In this document: piece after piece, positions 47,161 to 53,850 of the stretch | Layout: every line of letters begins with the position of its first letter | Position numbering within the stretch: the stretch's first letter is position 1 | Position numbers and translations under genes: made by a program | Virus record (IMG/VR): IMGVR_UViG_3300005753_000041 | Span: 1-54,689 of that record | DNA: 54,689 nucleotides | Reading direction: 5' to 3' (one strand) | From: a virus | Notes under the pieces: model-generated | Told to the model about the DNA's origin: nothing | What the model saw: the letters and a program-made list of their open reading frames with translations, nothing else | Databases searched by the model: none

Positions 47161-48427
47161 AAATAATTACCTGTTCTGAGGCTCTGGTTAATGCAACATA
47201 CATTAGTCGAGCAAATTCCATATGGTTACTATTCCTACCTATATCCCCAAGGTCTATAAATACTTTTTTATGTGTACTACCTTGACTTTTATGTATAGTG
47301 GAACAGTGTGGTGGACGTAAGTCTACAAAAGCTTCTTTAAGCGCATAGTAGGGCATCCAGTTACCTTCTTTCTTTGCCTTACGACTCAGTTTACCTAATT
47401 CCCTTTTAAGCTCTTTTGGGTCAACAGGTATTCTACACTGGATATCACTACTTGTTTCAAAGGTAACTACCCAATTAGAAACGCCATTAAAGTAATTAGC
47501 ATCAGTATCAATCGAAGCTATTTTAACTGGGCTATCTGTAGTAAATAATGTAGCCCCTTTATTACTTGCTATAGGATTGTTCGTAATTAATATTTCACCT
47601 ACTTCGAACTTTGAATGAGGGGTAAATTGTTTTCTTACGAAAGTATTGTATTCATTTACTCTGTCATTAGTCCAGCAGACTATTTTACCAGAATCAATGT
47701 CATGCCCAACTGAATTAAATTCAGCTTGGATTAATTGTTGGAACCTTTTACCATCAACAGTCATTAACTCTTTACCATTACCAATGATACTGGGAATACT
47801 CCCCCCATCTAATACTTTCCTAAATTTTTCAGCTAAGGCAATAATAGGGTTACCTAATGCCTGTCTTTGTATTTGAGTTAAGATTGCTTTGTTATGTACT
47901 TCAGTAGCCACTGGACAAGAGTTATACCCAATAGGTGCTAACTGATAAGGGTCTAGTATAAAAACTACTTTACAGTCTATACATAATTCTCTAATTATAT
48001 TGAGTAGTGTCTTATCAATCATACTGGCTTCATCAATAATAATTAATGTATTCCTGACGGGTTTACTTTCTCTTGTTTTTCTTATAGAGGTCGCACCTGT
48101 GTTATAATTGGTATAGACTTTTAATCCTAAGAAACTATGAATAGTTCTAGCCTCTCGTGTATTAAAATTACCTAATACTCTTGCGGCTTTATTTGTGGTA
48201 GCGCACAACACAATATTGTCACTTTCCTTTTCAAATATATTTGCCTCTTGCTTAAGTAATTTACTTGCATTTTTTAGCTTGTAAGTTAAGTCTATTAATT
48301 CTCTTGTTAATATACTTTTTCCTGTTCCAGCATGCCCTTCTATTGCAAGCTCTCCCGGAAAATCATCTAGTATAAACTCTGCAAATTTATCTACAGCAGC
48401 TTGTTGATCATCGGATAGTACTATCAT
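47129..48427 (-). CDS. SF1 RecD/Dda-like DNA helicase (N4 gp42-like), 432 aa
   Basis: Walker A is GHAGTGKS at 31-38. A TTNKAAR motif lies at 77-83, the DEAS box at 132-135, motif III in FILDPYQLAPI at 156-166 (D-P-Y-Q in place of GD-x-Q), motif V in STIHKSQGST at 376-385 and motif VI YVALTR at 410-415. These define a 5'-3' type superfamily 1B helicase like Dda or RecD2. It most likely acts at the replication fork with the polymerase and primase of the same operon. The start follows the ATTTATAAGGAATAAAA leader shared with the MoxR gene. Confidence 0.85.
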   Translation of the reverse strand: MIVLSDDQQAAVDKFAEFILDDFPGELAIEGHAGTGKSILTRELIDLTYKLKNASKLLKQEANIFEKESDNIVLCATTNKAARVLGNFNTREARTIHSFLGLKVYTNYNTGATSIRKTRESKPVRNTLIIIDEASMIDKTLLNIIRELCIDCKVVFILDPYQLAPIGYNSCPVATEVHNKAILTQIQRQALGNPIIALAEKFRKVLDGGSIPSIIGNGKELMTVDGKRFQQLIQAEFNSVGHDIDSGKIVCWTNDRVNEYNTFVRKQFTPHSKFEVGEILITNNPIASNKGATLFTTDSPVKIASIDTDANYFNGVSNWVVTFETSSDIQCRIPVDPKELKRELGKLSRKAKKEGNWMPYYALKEAFVDLRPPHCSTIHKSQGSTHKKVFIDLGDIGRNSNHMEFARLMYVALTRASEQVIIYGQLPSKYSI

Positions 48428-48432
48428 TTTTA

Positions 48433-48446
48433 TTCCTTATAAATAA
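48433..48446 (-). promoter_or_regulatory. Leader motif TTATTTATAAGGAA upstream of the helicase gene
   Basis: This exact 14-mer also lies directly upstream of the MoxR gene (50810-50823), and an 11-base core of it upstream of the rightmost early gene. It contains the ribosome binding sequence AAGGAA and an AT-rich 5' half. It may be a binding site for a phage middle RNA polymerase, or simply a favoured leader. Confidence 0.4.
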
Positions 48447-49577
48447 TTATTTTGAATCTTCCATATGAATTAATGTGCCAAAATTTACCTCAACATTTGG
48501 ATTATCAAAGCAAATCCATATTACAGGATACCCCGGATCTTTTTGTACTTTTTGACAGTATAAATCACTAAATATAATTAATACTTCAGGAGGTGCTTGG
48601 TTATAATATTCAAATACTGGGGTTAAATCTGTGCCCCCTCTACCAGTAAAAGGTAAACCAGTTACGTCTTCATCTGCTTGAAGTTTATGTATATTTTTAA
48701 TCGAAGTATCGAAATCAATAATTGTAGTAAGGGACGGCTTTAATCGTTGTTTAATTTCATTTATTTCTGTTAGAAACTCCGTAAACATATCATCACTCAC
48801 AGAACCGCTTGTATCCACTGCTACAGCCACTTCTCCTGTGGATTCGCTGTACAAGGTAGGTATATACATATCAGGCATGTAGCGCTTGTTTGGACGCTTA
48901 TACGAGTAGTCATCTTTAGAAAACGAAGTCATATAATTAGCCAATATGGTCTTCCAATCTAATTTAGGATTTAATAATTCATCAATCATTAATTTAATAT
49001 CCCCAGGAATATTACTGTACTGCTTTGCGCTTTCCATCTTGGTAGCGGTTGCAGCCTTCACAAGAATATCTTGTACTTTCCTTTGTACTAATGCTTTCTT
49101 TTCTGCAGTTAACTTCTCAGTTGAAATTATATCACAATCATATCCAGCACCAATGTTACTACTAGGGTCGTCTTTTAATAATGCGTACACTTGAGCTGTA
49201 CTCATACCAATGTACTTGTTGTCTAATAAACCCTTAGGGGGTAAAGTGTACCCTGCTTTAGTTACTACCAAATTAATCACGTAATCCGCTGCGCGGTTAT
49301 ATTTTTCCTTCTTAAATTGTTCACTCCTAAGGATGTGTTCAAAAGCAACATGCCAAGCTTCGTGAGCTAGTAGCCCAATACGTGCTGGTTCAGTTAATGT
49401 TAGCCACCATGTTGGATTAATAAATAAATTAATCCCATCTACACCTGCTGTGGGAATTTGCTCTTCCCATTTAGTTTTTAATGAGAAGAGGATAGTAGAT
49501 AAAAAGGTAGAGTTGCCTTTACTAATTAAACCAATCTTAGCTTTACTTAGTGTTTTCTTTAATACTTGTTGATCCAT
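48447..49577 (-). CDS. VWA-domain protein with HExxH metallopeptidase-like N-terminus (N4 gp25-like, DUF2201), 376 aa
   Basis: Residues 71-81 (AHEAWHVAFEH) carry HExxH with a further His at the +9 position, as in the DUF2201 N-terminal putative metallopeptidase. The C-terminal VWA domain has the MIDAS sequence DTSGS at 255-259 and a later GRGGTDLTPVF threonine. In N4 this pairs with a MoxR ATPase, and MoxR-VWA systems are chaperones that remodel or metallate protein complexes. The phage target is unknown. I place the start at ATG 49577, after GAAGAAGAAATTT. A TTG five codons upstream is possible but less likely. It overlaps the 79-aa gene by 35 nt. Confidence 0.8.
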   Translation of the reverse strand: MDQQVLKKTLSKAKIGLISKGNSTFLSTILFSLKTKWEEQIPTAGVDGINLFINPTWWLTLTEPARIGLLAHEAWHVAFEHILRSEQFKKEKYNRAADYVINLVVTKAGYTLPPKGLLDNKYIGMSTAQVYALLKDDPSSNIGAGYDCDIISTEKLTAEKKALVQRKVQDILVKAATATKMESAKQYSNIPGDIKLMIDELLNPKLDWKTILANYMTSFSKDDYSYKRPNKRYMPDMYIPTLYSESTGEVAVAVDTSGSVSDDMFTEFLTEINEIKQRLKPSLTTIIDFDTSIKNIHKLQADEDVTGLPFTGRGGTDLTPVFEYYNQAPPEVLIIFSDLYCQKVQKDPGYPVIWICFDNPNVEVNFGTLIHMEDSK

Positions 49578-49782
49578 AAATTTCTTCTTCAATGAAAGGT
49601 AAGATTGACCCTAGTTTAGCAAACCAATGTATAATTTTATCTGGCTTACCTGCGTAATACCCAATATCGTTAAGGGTTATTAGATACCCTTCATAACTAT
49701 ACTTAACAAGATTATTTCTGATAGGAGTATGCGGAGATATTCCACGTAAAAGCATCTCTGCCTTGAACTCAGTCATAGTCAT
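49543..49782 (-). CDS. Small protein between MoxR and VWA genes, 79 aa
   Basis: The start shares a base with the MoxR stop (TAATG), giving MTMTEFKAEMLLRGI. A longer frame from 49824 would lie inside MoxR. The product is a soluble mixed helix/strand protein with EGYLITLNDIGYYAG and IIHWFAKLG. Its first residues resemble the amber-interrupted gene at 50872-51102 (EFKADMLLMGW). Being translated between the two partners of a MoxR-VWA pair, it may be part of the same complex, though that is inference. Confidence 0.55.
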   Translation of the reverse strand: MTMTEFKAEMLLRGISPHTPIRNNLVKYSYEGYLITLNDIGYYAGKPDKIIHWFAKLGSILPFIEEEIYGSTSIKENTK

Positions 49783-50804
49783 TACATGTACTCTTTCGCG
49801 TACTTCAGGGTAGCTTTTTTCCATGAACTACTCTGAGTAATCTGAGGGCAACGTCTACAACAACCACGCATAGTTACTGCTTCAAACTCTGCATCCATAC
49901 GCTCAATATATTTATATAAAGTTTCGAAGTTTTTAACTGTAGTGTTCGAACCAATCATCCCCATAATTGCATACAGTGTCGCTGGCTCATCTGGAACCTT
50001 ACACCCAGTTGGATCAGCTAAGATGTCATCTATAGTAATCAAGTCACCATATATTTCACAGAATGTTGTAAACTCCCTTCCTGCTCCTTCTCCAATAGTA
50101 CCTTCTATAATTGGAATCATTATTTCAGGTAAAGCATCTGGATAAGGGGTGATAAGTCTAGAAACAAAGTCATGGGTACGAGCACAAGGAAATGTTAAAT
50201 CATTATGGTTTGGATCGAATTTATGTAGCAGTTCAGGCCTAAAGTTAATGAAGGCAATAACCCGATGATCAATATTATTATTTTCTGCCCATTCTACCCA
50301 AGCTTTATGCTCCATTTGTATTTGTAGATGGATCATTCTTGATTGCATTGCAGTAGACGATTTATTAACTATTGCTTTATCTGACATCAAATTACCTGCA
50401 GCCATAATAGCTACACTTTTATGTAAGTTAAGTTGCCCTACTTTTTTATCTAAAATAAGTTTATAGGCGGCTGCTTGAATAGCCTGTGGTGCTGAATTAA
50501 TTTCATCTAAAAATAGTAACCAGCCTTTCTTCCCTTTAGGGAGAGGATCTCTCTCAACTGGAAATGTAGCTACGGGCATATAGTCAGCCTTCATTGTTTC
50601 TTTGTTAGGAAAGATAAATCCATTTAAGTCAGTAGGGTCCACTGTACTTAATCTAATATCAACCAACTCCAAACTAGCTTCATCTGCTATTTGGCGTGCT
50701 AATGCACTCTTGGCAGTTCCAGGGCTTCCATGTAACATAGGAACTAAACCTACTTTTAATACAGCTAGTACTGCTTCTTTTGCTTTTCCAATTGATATAA
50801 ACAT
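49782..50804 (-). CDS. MoxR-family AAA+ ATPase (N4 gp24-like), 340 aa
   Basis: Walker A is GSPGTAKS at 26-33 and Walker B LLFLDE at 96-101. The sequence NSAPQAIQAAAYKLILDKKVG follows, then a sensor-like AIMAAGN. This layout belongs to the MoxR branch of helix-2-insert AAA+ proteins. MoxR ATPases work with VWA proteins, encoded here in the same operon, to remodel client proteins. The leader TTATTTATAAGGAACACTA precedes the ATG, and the gene begins just after the tandem terminators, so it heads the long replication operon. Confidence 0.85.
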   Translation of the reverse strand: MFISIGKAKEAVLAVLKVGLVPMLHGSPGTAKSALARQIADEASLELVDIRLSTVDPTDLNGFIFPNKETMKADYMPVATFPVERDPLPKGKKGWLLFLDEINSAPQAIQAAAYKLILDKKVGQLNLHKSVAIMAAGNLMSDKAIVNKSSTAMQSRMIHLQIQMEHKAWVEWAENNNIDHRVIAFINFRPELLHKFDPNHNDLTFPCARTHDFVSRLITPYPDALPEIMIPIIEGTIGEGAGREFTTFCEIYGDLITIDDILADPTGCKVPDEPATLYAIMGMIGSNTTVKNFETLYKYIERMDAEFEAVTMRGCCRRCPQITQSSSWKKATLKYAKEYM

Positions 50805-50809
50805 TAGTG

Positions 50810-50823
50810 TTCCTTATAAATAA
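50810..50823 (-). promoter_or_regulatory. Leader motif TTATTTATAAGGAA upstream of the MoxR gene
   Basis: This copy is identical over 14 bases to 48433-48446. It begins inside the T-run of the terminator at 50822-50845. Because two terminators close the early operon just upstream, transcription of the MoxR operon must begin here or read through. That makes this AT-rich motif a candidate phage (RNAPII-type) middle promoter as well as the ribosome binding site. Confidence 0.4.
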
Positions 50824-50845
50824 AAAAGACACCTCAAGGGTGCCT
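50822..50845 (-). terminator. Second of two tandem intrinsic terminators
   Basis: On the minus strand AGGCACC pairs with GGTGTCT around a CTTGA loop (one G-U pair), and six T follow (50827-50822). It lies just upstream of the MoxR start and directly downstream of another terminator. Confidence 0.85.
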
Positions 50846-50849
50846 ATGC

Positions 50850-50871
50850 AAAAAAACCAACCGAAGGTTGG
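50850..50871 (-). terminator. First of two tandem intrinsic terminators
   Basis: On the minus strand CCAACC, loop TTC and GGTTGG form a 6-bp stem (50871-50857) followed by seven T (50856-50850). The stem starts immediately after the second TAG of the amber-interrupted frame, so it marks the 3' end of that gene. Confidence 0.9.
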
Positions 50872-51102
50872 CTATTCAATTTCTTTAATTTCTCTACGTA
50901 ATTCACTAAAAGTAAAAGGCTGTATACTAGCAGGAGTATTAAGAAGGTGTAGGGTTAATAAATACTTATTCTACTCTGAGATTAAATGGAATATATCAAT
51001 TATTTTATTTATATGTTTCCACCTAATTTCTACACTAGAGTAAGCTTCAGTAATCACCCATCCCATTAACAGCATGTCTGCTTTAAACTCTTTAGTTAGC
51101 AC
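50872..51102 (-). pseudogene. Small gene interrupted by an in-frame amber codon (43 + 32 codons)
   Basis: Reading from GTG 51102, the frame gives LTKEFKADMLLMGWVI and on for 43 codons. It then meets TAG at 50973-50971 and continues open for 32 more codons, ending FSELRREIKEIE and TAG (50874-50872) directly against the first tandem terminator. Both halves have normal amino acid composition and phage-like codons. The start region resembles the 79-aa gene at 49543-49782. The possibilities are a point mutation, a sequencing error, amber readthrough, or a real 43-residue protein with an untranslated tail. The start overlaps the previous gene by 11 nt. An ATG at codon 10 is an alternative. Confidence 0.5.
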
Positions 51103-51340
51103 TAATTAAACGTACAGCATCAATATATACGTCCTGCTCTGAAGGCTCTGTAGTAACCACTGCTAGTTTTTCAATAGCGTAGTGTCCCATAGCTCTTGTA
51201 AGCGCTTGTTGTGCATTAACTTCATACTTAGCGCACCAATGCATTAAGTCACAGAGAAGATCACTTAGATTGGTTTCTAAGTCCTCCTCTTGTAAATTAT
51301 ACCCAGTTAATATTCTATGTGCTTTTGTATGGTATTCCAT
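51092..51340 (-). CDS. Small helical phage protein, 82 aa
   Basis: The product contains LSDLLCDLMHWCAKYEVNAQQALTRAMGHYAIEKL, a helical pattern seen in many short phage proteins annotated as conserved hypothetical. I place the start at ATG 51340, where AAGGAATGATT gives six-base spacing to the ribosome binding site. The in-frame ATG at 51346 would sit directly against it. It follows the HTH gene and precedes the amber-interrupted gene. No function is known. Confidence 0.6.
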   Translation of the reverse strand: MEYHTKAHRILTGYNLQEEDLETNLSDLLCDLMHWCAKYEVNAQQALTRAMGHYAIEKLAVVTTEPSEQDVYIDAVRLISAN

Positions 51341-51352
51341 AATCATTCCTTA

Positions 51353-51892
51353 TTAAGTAAGCTGTAGTGTATATCCAGTTAGTAAATGAAAAGGAAGCAT
51401 ATTAACATCACGTGTATGGCTTGGTGTTATCACTACTGGGCCATTTTCTCTAGCTTTACGTAACCACACATTAACACAGCATGTAGTTACATCTAATTTT
51501 AATGCAATATCTTCTACCGCTTCTCCTGCATTAAATAGTTTAATGCCTTGTGTACTTCTGGTAGAAATAAATATGTGTTTCTCTTCATCTATACGTTTAT
51601 GCTTTATACATTCGCTCATTAAATAACGAGTGTTACTCCCTACTTTTATTTTACTGATATGGTTGTTATTAACCCAACTGTACATATTAGCAATGTTAGT
51701 TGTATCAAATACTTTCATGATATCACGTATAGATTTATACTCATCATATTTCATAAATGCATATAAGTCTTTTCGTATAAATGTGCCTAGTAGACCACTC
51801 TTCTTTGGTAAGTTTTTTGATGTAGTAACCGTGTACCAATCTTTGCCAAATATCTTTTGACATTCATGTTCGTTAATGTATTTACTTTCCAT
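51353..51892 (-). CDS. Putative DNA-binding protein with helix-turn-helix, 179 aa
   Basis: Residues 124-147 (EAVEDIALKLDVTTCCVNVWLRKA) fit a helix-turn-helix with an IALKL first helix and a recognition helix after DVTT. An earlier stretch, SIRDIMKVFDTTNIANMYSWVNNNHISKIKV (54-84), resembles an excisionase/MerR-like two-helix element followed by a wing. Two DNA-binding-like segments suggest a transcriptional regulator in the probable early region. The ATG is preceded by AGGAAGAAGTA. No target can be inferred. Confidence 0.6.
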   Translation of the reverse strand: MESKYINEHECQKIFGKDWYTVTTSKNLPKKSGLLGTFIRKDLYAFMKYDEYKSIRDIMKVFDTTNIANMYSWVNNNHISKIKVGSNTRYLMSECIKHKRIDEEKHIFISTRSTQGIKLFNAGEAVEDIALKLDVTTCCVNVWLRKARENGPVVITPSHTRDVNMLPFHLLTGYTLQLT

Positions 51893-51901
51893 TACTTCTT
51901 C

Positions 51902-52291
51902 CTACTTATTTTTAATCTTGAACCATTTATCGCCAGAGTTGTATCCTGAAATAGCGATCCATTTATAGCCTTTTATTGACATATCCTCTCTAGTTCTTAC
52001 TTTAGATTCGTTGTTGTCTAATATGTATCCATCTACCTCTAATACGCAATGTCCCGAACCATTCGCAACAGTACAGTAAATTAGTCTAGAACGTAAGTCT
52101 GCTTCTCTGGCTAATTTACGACAGGCTAAAGCAAAGTCTTCGCAGTCTCCTACAATAGTTGAGAATCCTGAGAAATCTTCGGGAGGCATTACCCATTTTT
52201 CTGCCATACCATACTGGGCGGTATCTGTTTTATAGGTAAAGTTTTTAATTACTTTCCTATGAATAGCGCGTAATTTCATTAAAGTGCTCAT
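51902..52291 (-). CDS. Transglutaminase-like cysteine protease (BTLCP family), 129 aa
   Basis: The catalytic triad is visible: C50 in VGDCEDFALACRKLA, H81 in GSGHCVLEV and D92 in YILDNNES. This is the pattern of bacterial transglutaminase-like cysteine peptidases, which occur in phages and proteobacteria. It has no signal peptide, so it should act in the cytoplasm unless exported otherwise. The start shares a base with the lipoprotein stop (TAATG). An early-expressed protease could attack a host protein, but the substrate is unknown. Confidence 0.8.
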   Translation of the reverse strand: MSTLMKLRAIHRKVIKNFTYKTDTAQYGMAEKWVMPPEDFSGFSTIVGDCEDFALACRKLAREADLRSRLIYCTVANGSGHCVLEVDGYILDNNESKVRTREDMSIKGYKWIAISGYNSGDKWFKIKNK

Positions 52292-52473
52292 TAGCAGTCC
52301 GCCTTTTTCTTTGGTAGAGTAGGATTAGCCCTATTCCATTCCTGTACGTCCTTCTTGAGCTTTTCACAACCATACATAACAAACTCTTCATCAGTAGATT
52401 CAAAGGGCTTAGGCCCTATGTCACGCTTTTCTGAACATGCTGTTAGTAATAATATAATTAATAATTTATTCAT
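52291..52473 (-). CDS. Small lipoprotein, 60 aa
   Basis: The start MNKLLIILLLTAC is a short signal peptide with a lipobox (LTAC), so the mature protein begins at Cys13 and would be lipidated. The rest is charged with two more cysteines. I chose ATG 52473 because GGAGGGCGTAAAG precedes it. A longer frame from 52494 would spoil the signal peptide. The gene overlaps the Cys-rich gene by 8 nt and the protease gene by TAATG. It could be superinfection exclusion or envelope-modifying. An outer spanin is less likely in this region. Confidence 0.65.
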   Translation of the reverse strand: MNKLLIILLLTACSEKRDIGPKPFESTDEEFVMYGCEKLKKDVQEWNRANPTLPKKKADC

Positions 52474-52687
52474 CTTTACGCCCTCCACAGGCATCTAAAT
52501 CATCCTCGCATATAGGACAGTATTTGATCTCACACTCTGGTGAACATCTACCATCATCATCTAAATCTTCTTCTGACTCTACGTTGCCGCAGTTTGGGTT
52601 AGAACATTCTAAGTGTTGTGGTTTATAGAATGGACTGCGCGGATCGTGGTCGTAATTTCTCACGTCCGATGGGTAATTGTCGTACAT
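52466..52687 (-). CDS. Cys-rich acidic zinc-ribbon-like protein, 73 aa
   Basis: The protein has CSNPNCGN, then CSPECEIKYCPICEDDLDACGG, giving four CxxC or CxxxC-type knuckles, enough for two zinc sites. The first knuckle is set off by a Tyr/Asp-rich N-terminus and an acidic stretch ESEEDLDDDG. Strongly acidic small zinc proteins in phage early regions often bind host enzymes, but I cannot assign a target. AAAGGAGAGTAGAA precedes the ATG. A 240-nt non-coding leader lies upstream. Confidence 0.65.
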   Translation of the reverse strand: MYDNYPSDVRNYDHDPRSPFYKPQHLECSNPNCGNVESEEDLDDDGRCSPECEIKYCPICEDDLDACGGRKDE

Positions 52688-52712
52688 TTCTACTCTCCTT
52701 TGAATTATAAGT

Positions 52713-52777
52713 GCTTACACCCCCCATGCCTATCCAACTGTTGTCACGTTAGCTCTCAAGGGGTATATGGTGTAAGC
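52713..52777. other. Structured non-coding element A in the leader of the Cys-rich gene
   Basis: GCTTACACC (52713-52721) is an exact inverted repeat of GGTGTAAGC (52769-52777), and CCCC (52722-52725) can stack on it by pairing with GGGG (52760-52763), leaving a 5-nt bulge and a 34-nt loop. No reading frame of note occupies the interval 52688-52928, which otherwise holds only this element and the hairpin at 52903. It would form in either strand's RNA. If transcription starts near 52900 it lies in the 5' leader. Confidence 0.55.
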
Positions 52778-52902
52778 GGGTTTAGAGAAGTCTACACAAA
52801 GAAGGATATTTCCGTATTATTTAAGTTTAACGGAGCTTCCCCTTCTAATCTGGTACTTTTCAATAGCTTTCTTGACTTAACTCAATAATAACTAAATCAT
52901 GT

Positions 52903-52915
52903 TCCCTTCAAGGGA
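52903..52915 (-). promoter_or_regulatory. 5-bp stem, 3-nt loop hairpin: candidate vRNAP early promoter
   Basis: On the minus strand TCCCT, loop TGA and AGGGA form a perfect 5-bp stem with a purine-centred trinucleotide loop. N4 vRNAP is known to recognise exactly such single-stranded DNA hairpins (5-7 bp stem, 3-nt loop with central G) centred about 11 nt before the start. It points toward the Cys-rich/lipoprotein/protease genes and has no T-run, so it is not a terminator. A sigma70 reading (TTGAAG, 15 bp, TATTAT) is also possible but poor. Confidence 0.45.
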
Positions 52916-52928
52916 TAGGCTTACAGAC

Positions 52929-53393
52929 TCATTTAAGGTTATGTCTCAACCTGTATTCTTTTATTCGTTTTAAAGCCTTATGTTGACTATTCCAACGAGG
53001 CCTATCTTTGTACTTTTCTATATTCCTTTTAGCATAAGTATTTATCACCCTCATGTTTACTCTTTTTCTATCTTGTGTATTTTTTCTATACCATTTATTA
53101 CTCTGTTTAATTGTTCCTCGTAGCCTTACATGAACTACGAATTTAGAAGGTACTTTAGGTTGTTTACTTTCGCCATAGTAAGCAAACCACCAACCAGTTC
53201 TTCCATTCTCCCAACCATCTAGTATTTTATCTATAGTCGTATCTTGTAGATTAGCATAATACTTAGCTCTACAGATTACCCAATTAAATAATCCAAATAA
53301 TACTTCCTTACTGTGTCCAGTATCTTGGAGATAGGCAGCTTTTAAGGATTTGTAACCCTCTGTCGTGGCTACATGCTTCCAATCAATTTTCAT
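52929..53393 (-). CDS. Basic hypothetical protein, 154 aa
   Basis: The N-terminal half is neutral with GLFNWVICRAKYYANLQDTTIDKILDGWENGRTGWWFAYYG. The C-terminal half is strongly basic (KWYRKNTQDRKRVNMRVI, NIEKYKDRPRWNSQHKALKRIKEYR), suggesting nucleic-acid contact. No family is recognised. It follows the 97-aa gene by 11 nt and ends just before the hairpin at 52903-52915. In N4-like phages early-region genes of this size mostly lack known functions. Confidence 0.55.
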   Translation of the reverse strand: MKIDWKHVATTEGYKSLKAAYLQDTGHSKEVLFGLFNWVICRAKYYANLQDTTIDKILDGWENGRTGWWFAYYGESKQPKVPSKFVVHVRLRGTIKQSNKWYRKNTQDRKRVNMRVINTYAKRNIEKYKDRPRWNSQHKALKRIKEYRLRHNLK

Positions 53394-53404
53394 TGTTTTT
53401 ATCC

Positions 53405-53698
53405 CTACAGTGCTATATTAAAAATTAAACTAGCATTTAATAAATTACGTATAACCATGTCAATGGTACCTTTTTTGCAATTAGTTATATCTACTTGTCT
53501 AAAAGCTTTTGCTAAGTCCTCTTTATCTTTAGCGTAGTCAAATTCTGACTTTATTTCATTTGAGAACTCTTTTAATAATCTTAGTAAGGCTTCTTCGCTT
53601 TGAGTTTCTGAGTACGTCTTAGATGCCGTGTTTATTAAACCTTCAAAGGATGTAAGAAATTCAGAGTATATTACTGTTTTATTATATTTATTTAGCAT
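53405..53698 (-). CDS. Helical hypothetical protein, 97 aa
   Basis: An alpha-helical, acidic protein (SEEALLRLLKEFSNEIKSEFDYAKDKEDLAKAFRQVD) with a hydrophobic C-terminal helix (MVIRNLLNASLIFNIAL) too short and polar to be a clear membrane segment. It starts after GGAGCTAAATAA, close to the structured element at 53729-53832, whose 3' side on the minus strand ends in TTTT. The function is unknown. Confidence 0.55.
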   Translation of the reverse strand: MLNKYNKTVIYSEFLTSFEGLINTASKTYSETQSEEALLRLLKEFSNEIKSEFDYAKDKEDLAKAFRQVDITNCKKGTIDMVIRNLLNASLIFNIAL

Positions 53699-53728
53699 TT
53701 ATTTAGCTCCTTTAAAATATCTATAAAA

Positions 53729-53832
53729 CACAAGGCTAGGTTATCCAATGGTCGCTTGCAAGCATGCGGGATAACGAATACCTTCTTTGCTACTCGACTT
53801 GCACTTCTCTGTATAAAACAGCTAACCTTGTG
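53729..53832. other. Structured non-coding element B (three-helix junction)
   Basis: CACAAGG (53729-53735) pairs with CCTTGTG (53826-53832), and after one mismatch TAG pairs with CTA. Inside, GTTATCC (53740-53746) pairs with GGATAAC (53769-53775), and CTGT (53809-53812) pairs with ACAG (53818-53821). A GCTTGCAAGC palindrome lies in the first inner loop. The 104-nt fold has a 7-bp outer stem but no T-loop or anticodon arm, so it is not a tRNA. It occupies the gene-free interval 53699-53926 together with element C. Confidence 0.55.
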
Positions 53833-53850
53833 ATGTATAAATACTTGAAT

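Noticed and set aside
50850-50871. 6-bp stem with 3-nt loop as a vRNAP hairpin promoter
   Set aside because: It is followed by seven T on the minus strand, adjoins a stop codon and is paired with a second terminator, so termination explains it better. The same holds for 39749-39770.
50807-51043. Plus-strand 78-codon frame over the terminators
   Set aside because: It translates terminator stems and the antisense of the amber-split gene, and has no ribosome binding site.
52613-52888. Plus-strand 91-codon frame across the structured gap
   Set aside because: It overlaps the clear Cys-rich gene on the minus strand, lacks a ribosome binding site and would stand alone against the direction of all neighbours.
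53729-53832. Possible tRNA because of a 7-bp outer stem
   Set aside because: No T-loop (TTCRA) or anticodon arm in the right place on either strand, and the 104-nt length and helix order do not fit a tRNA.
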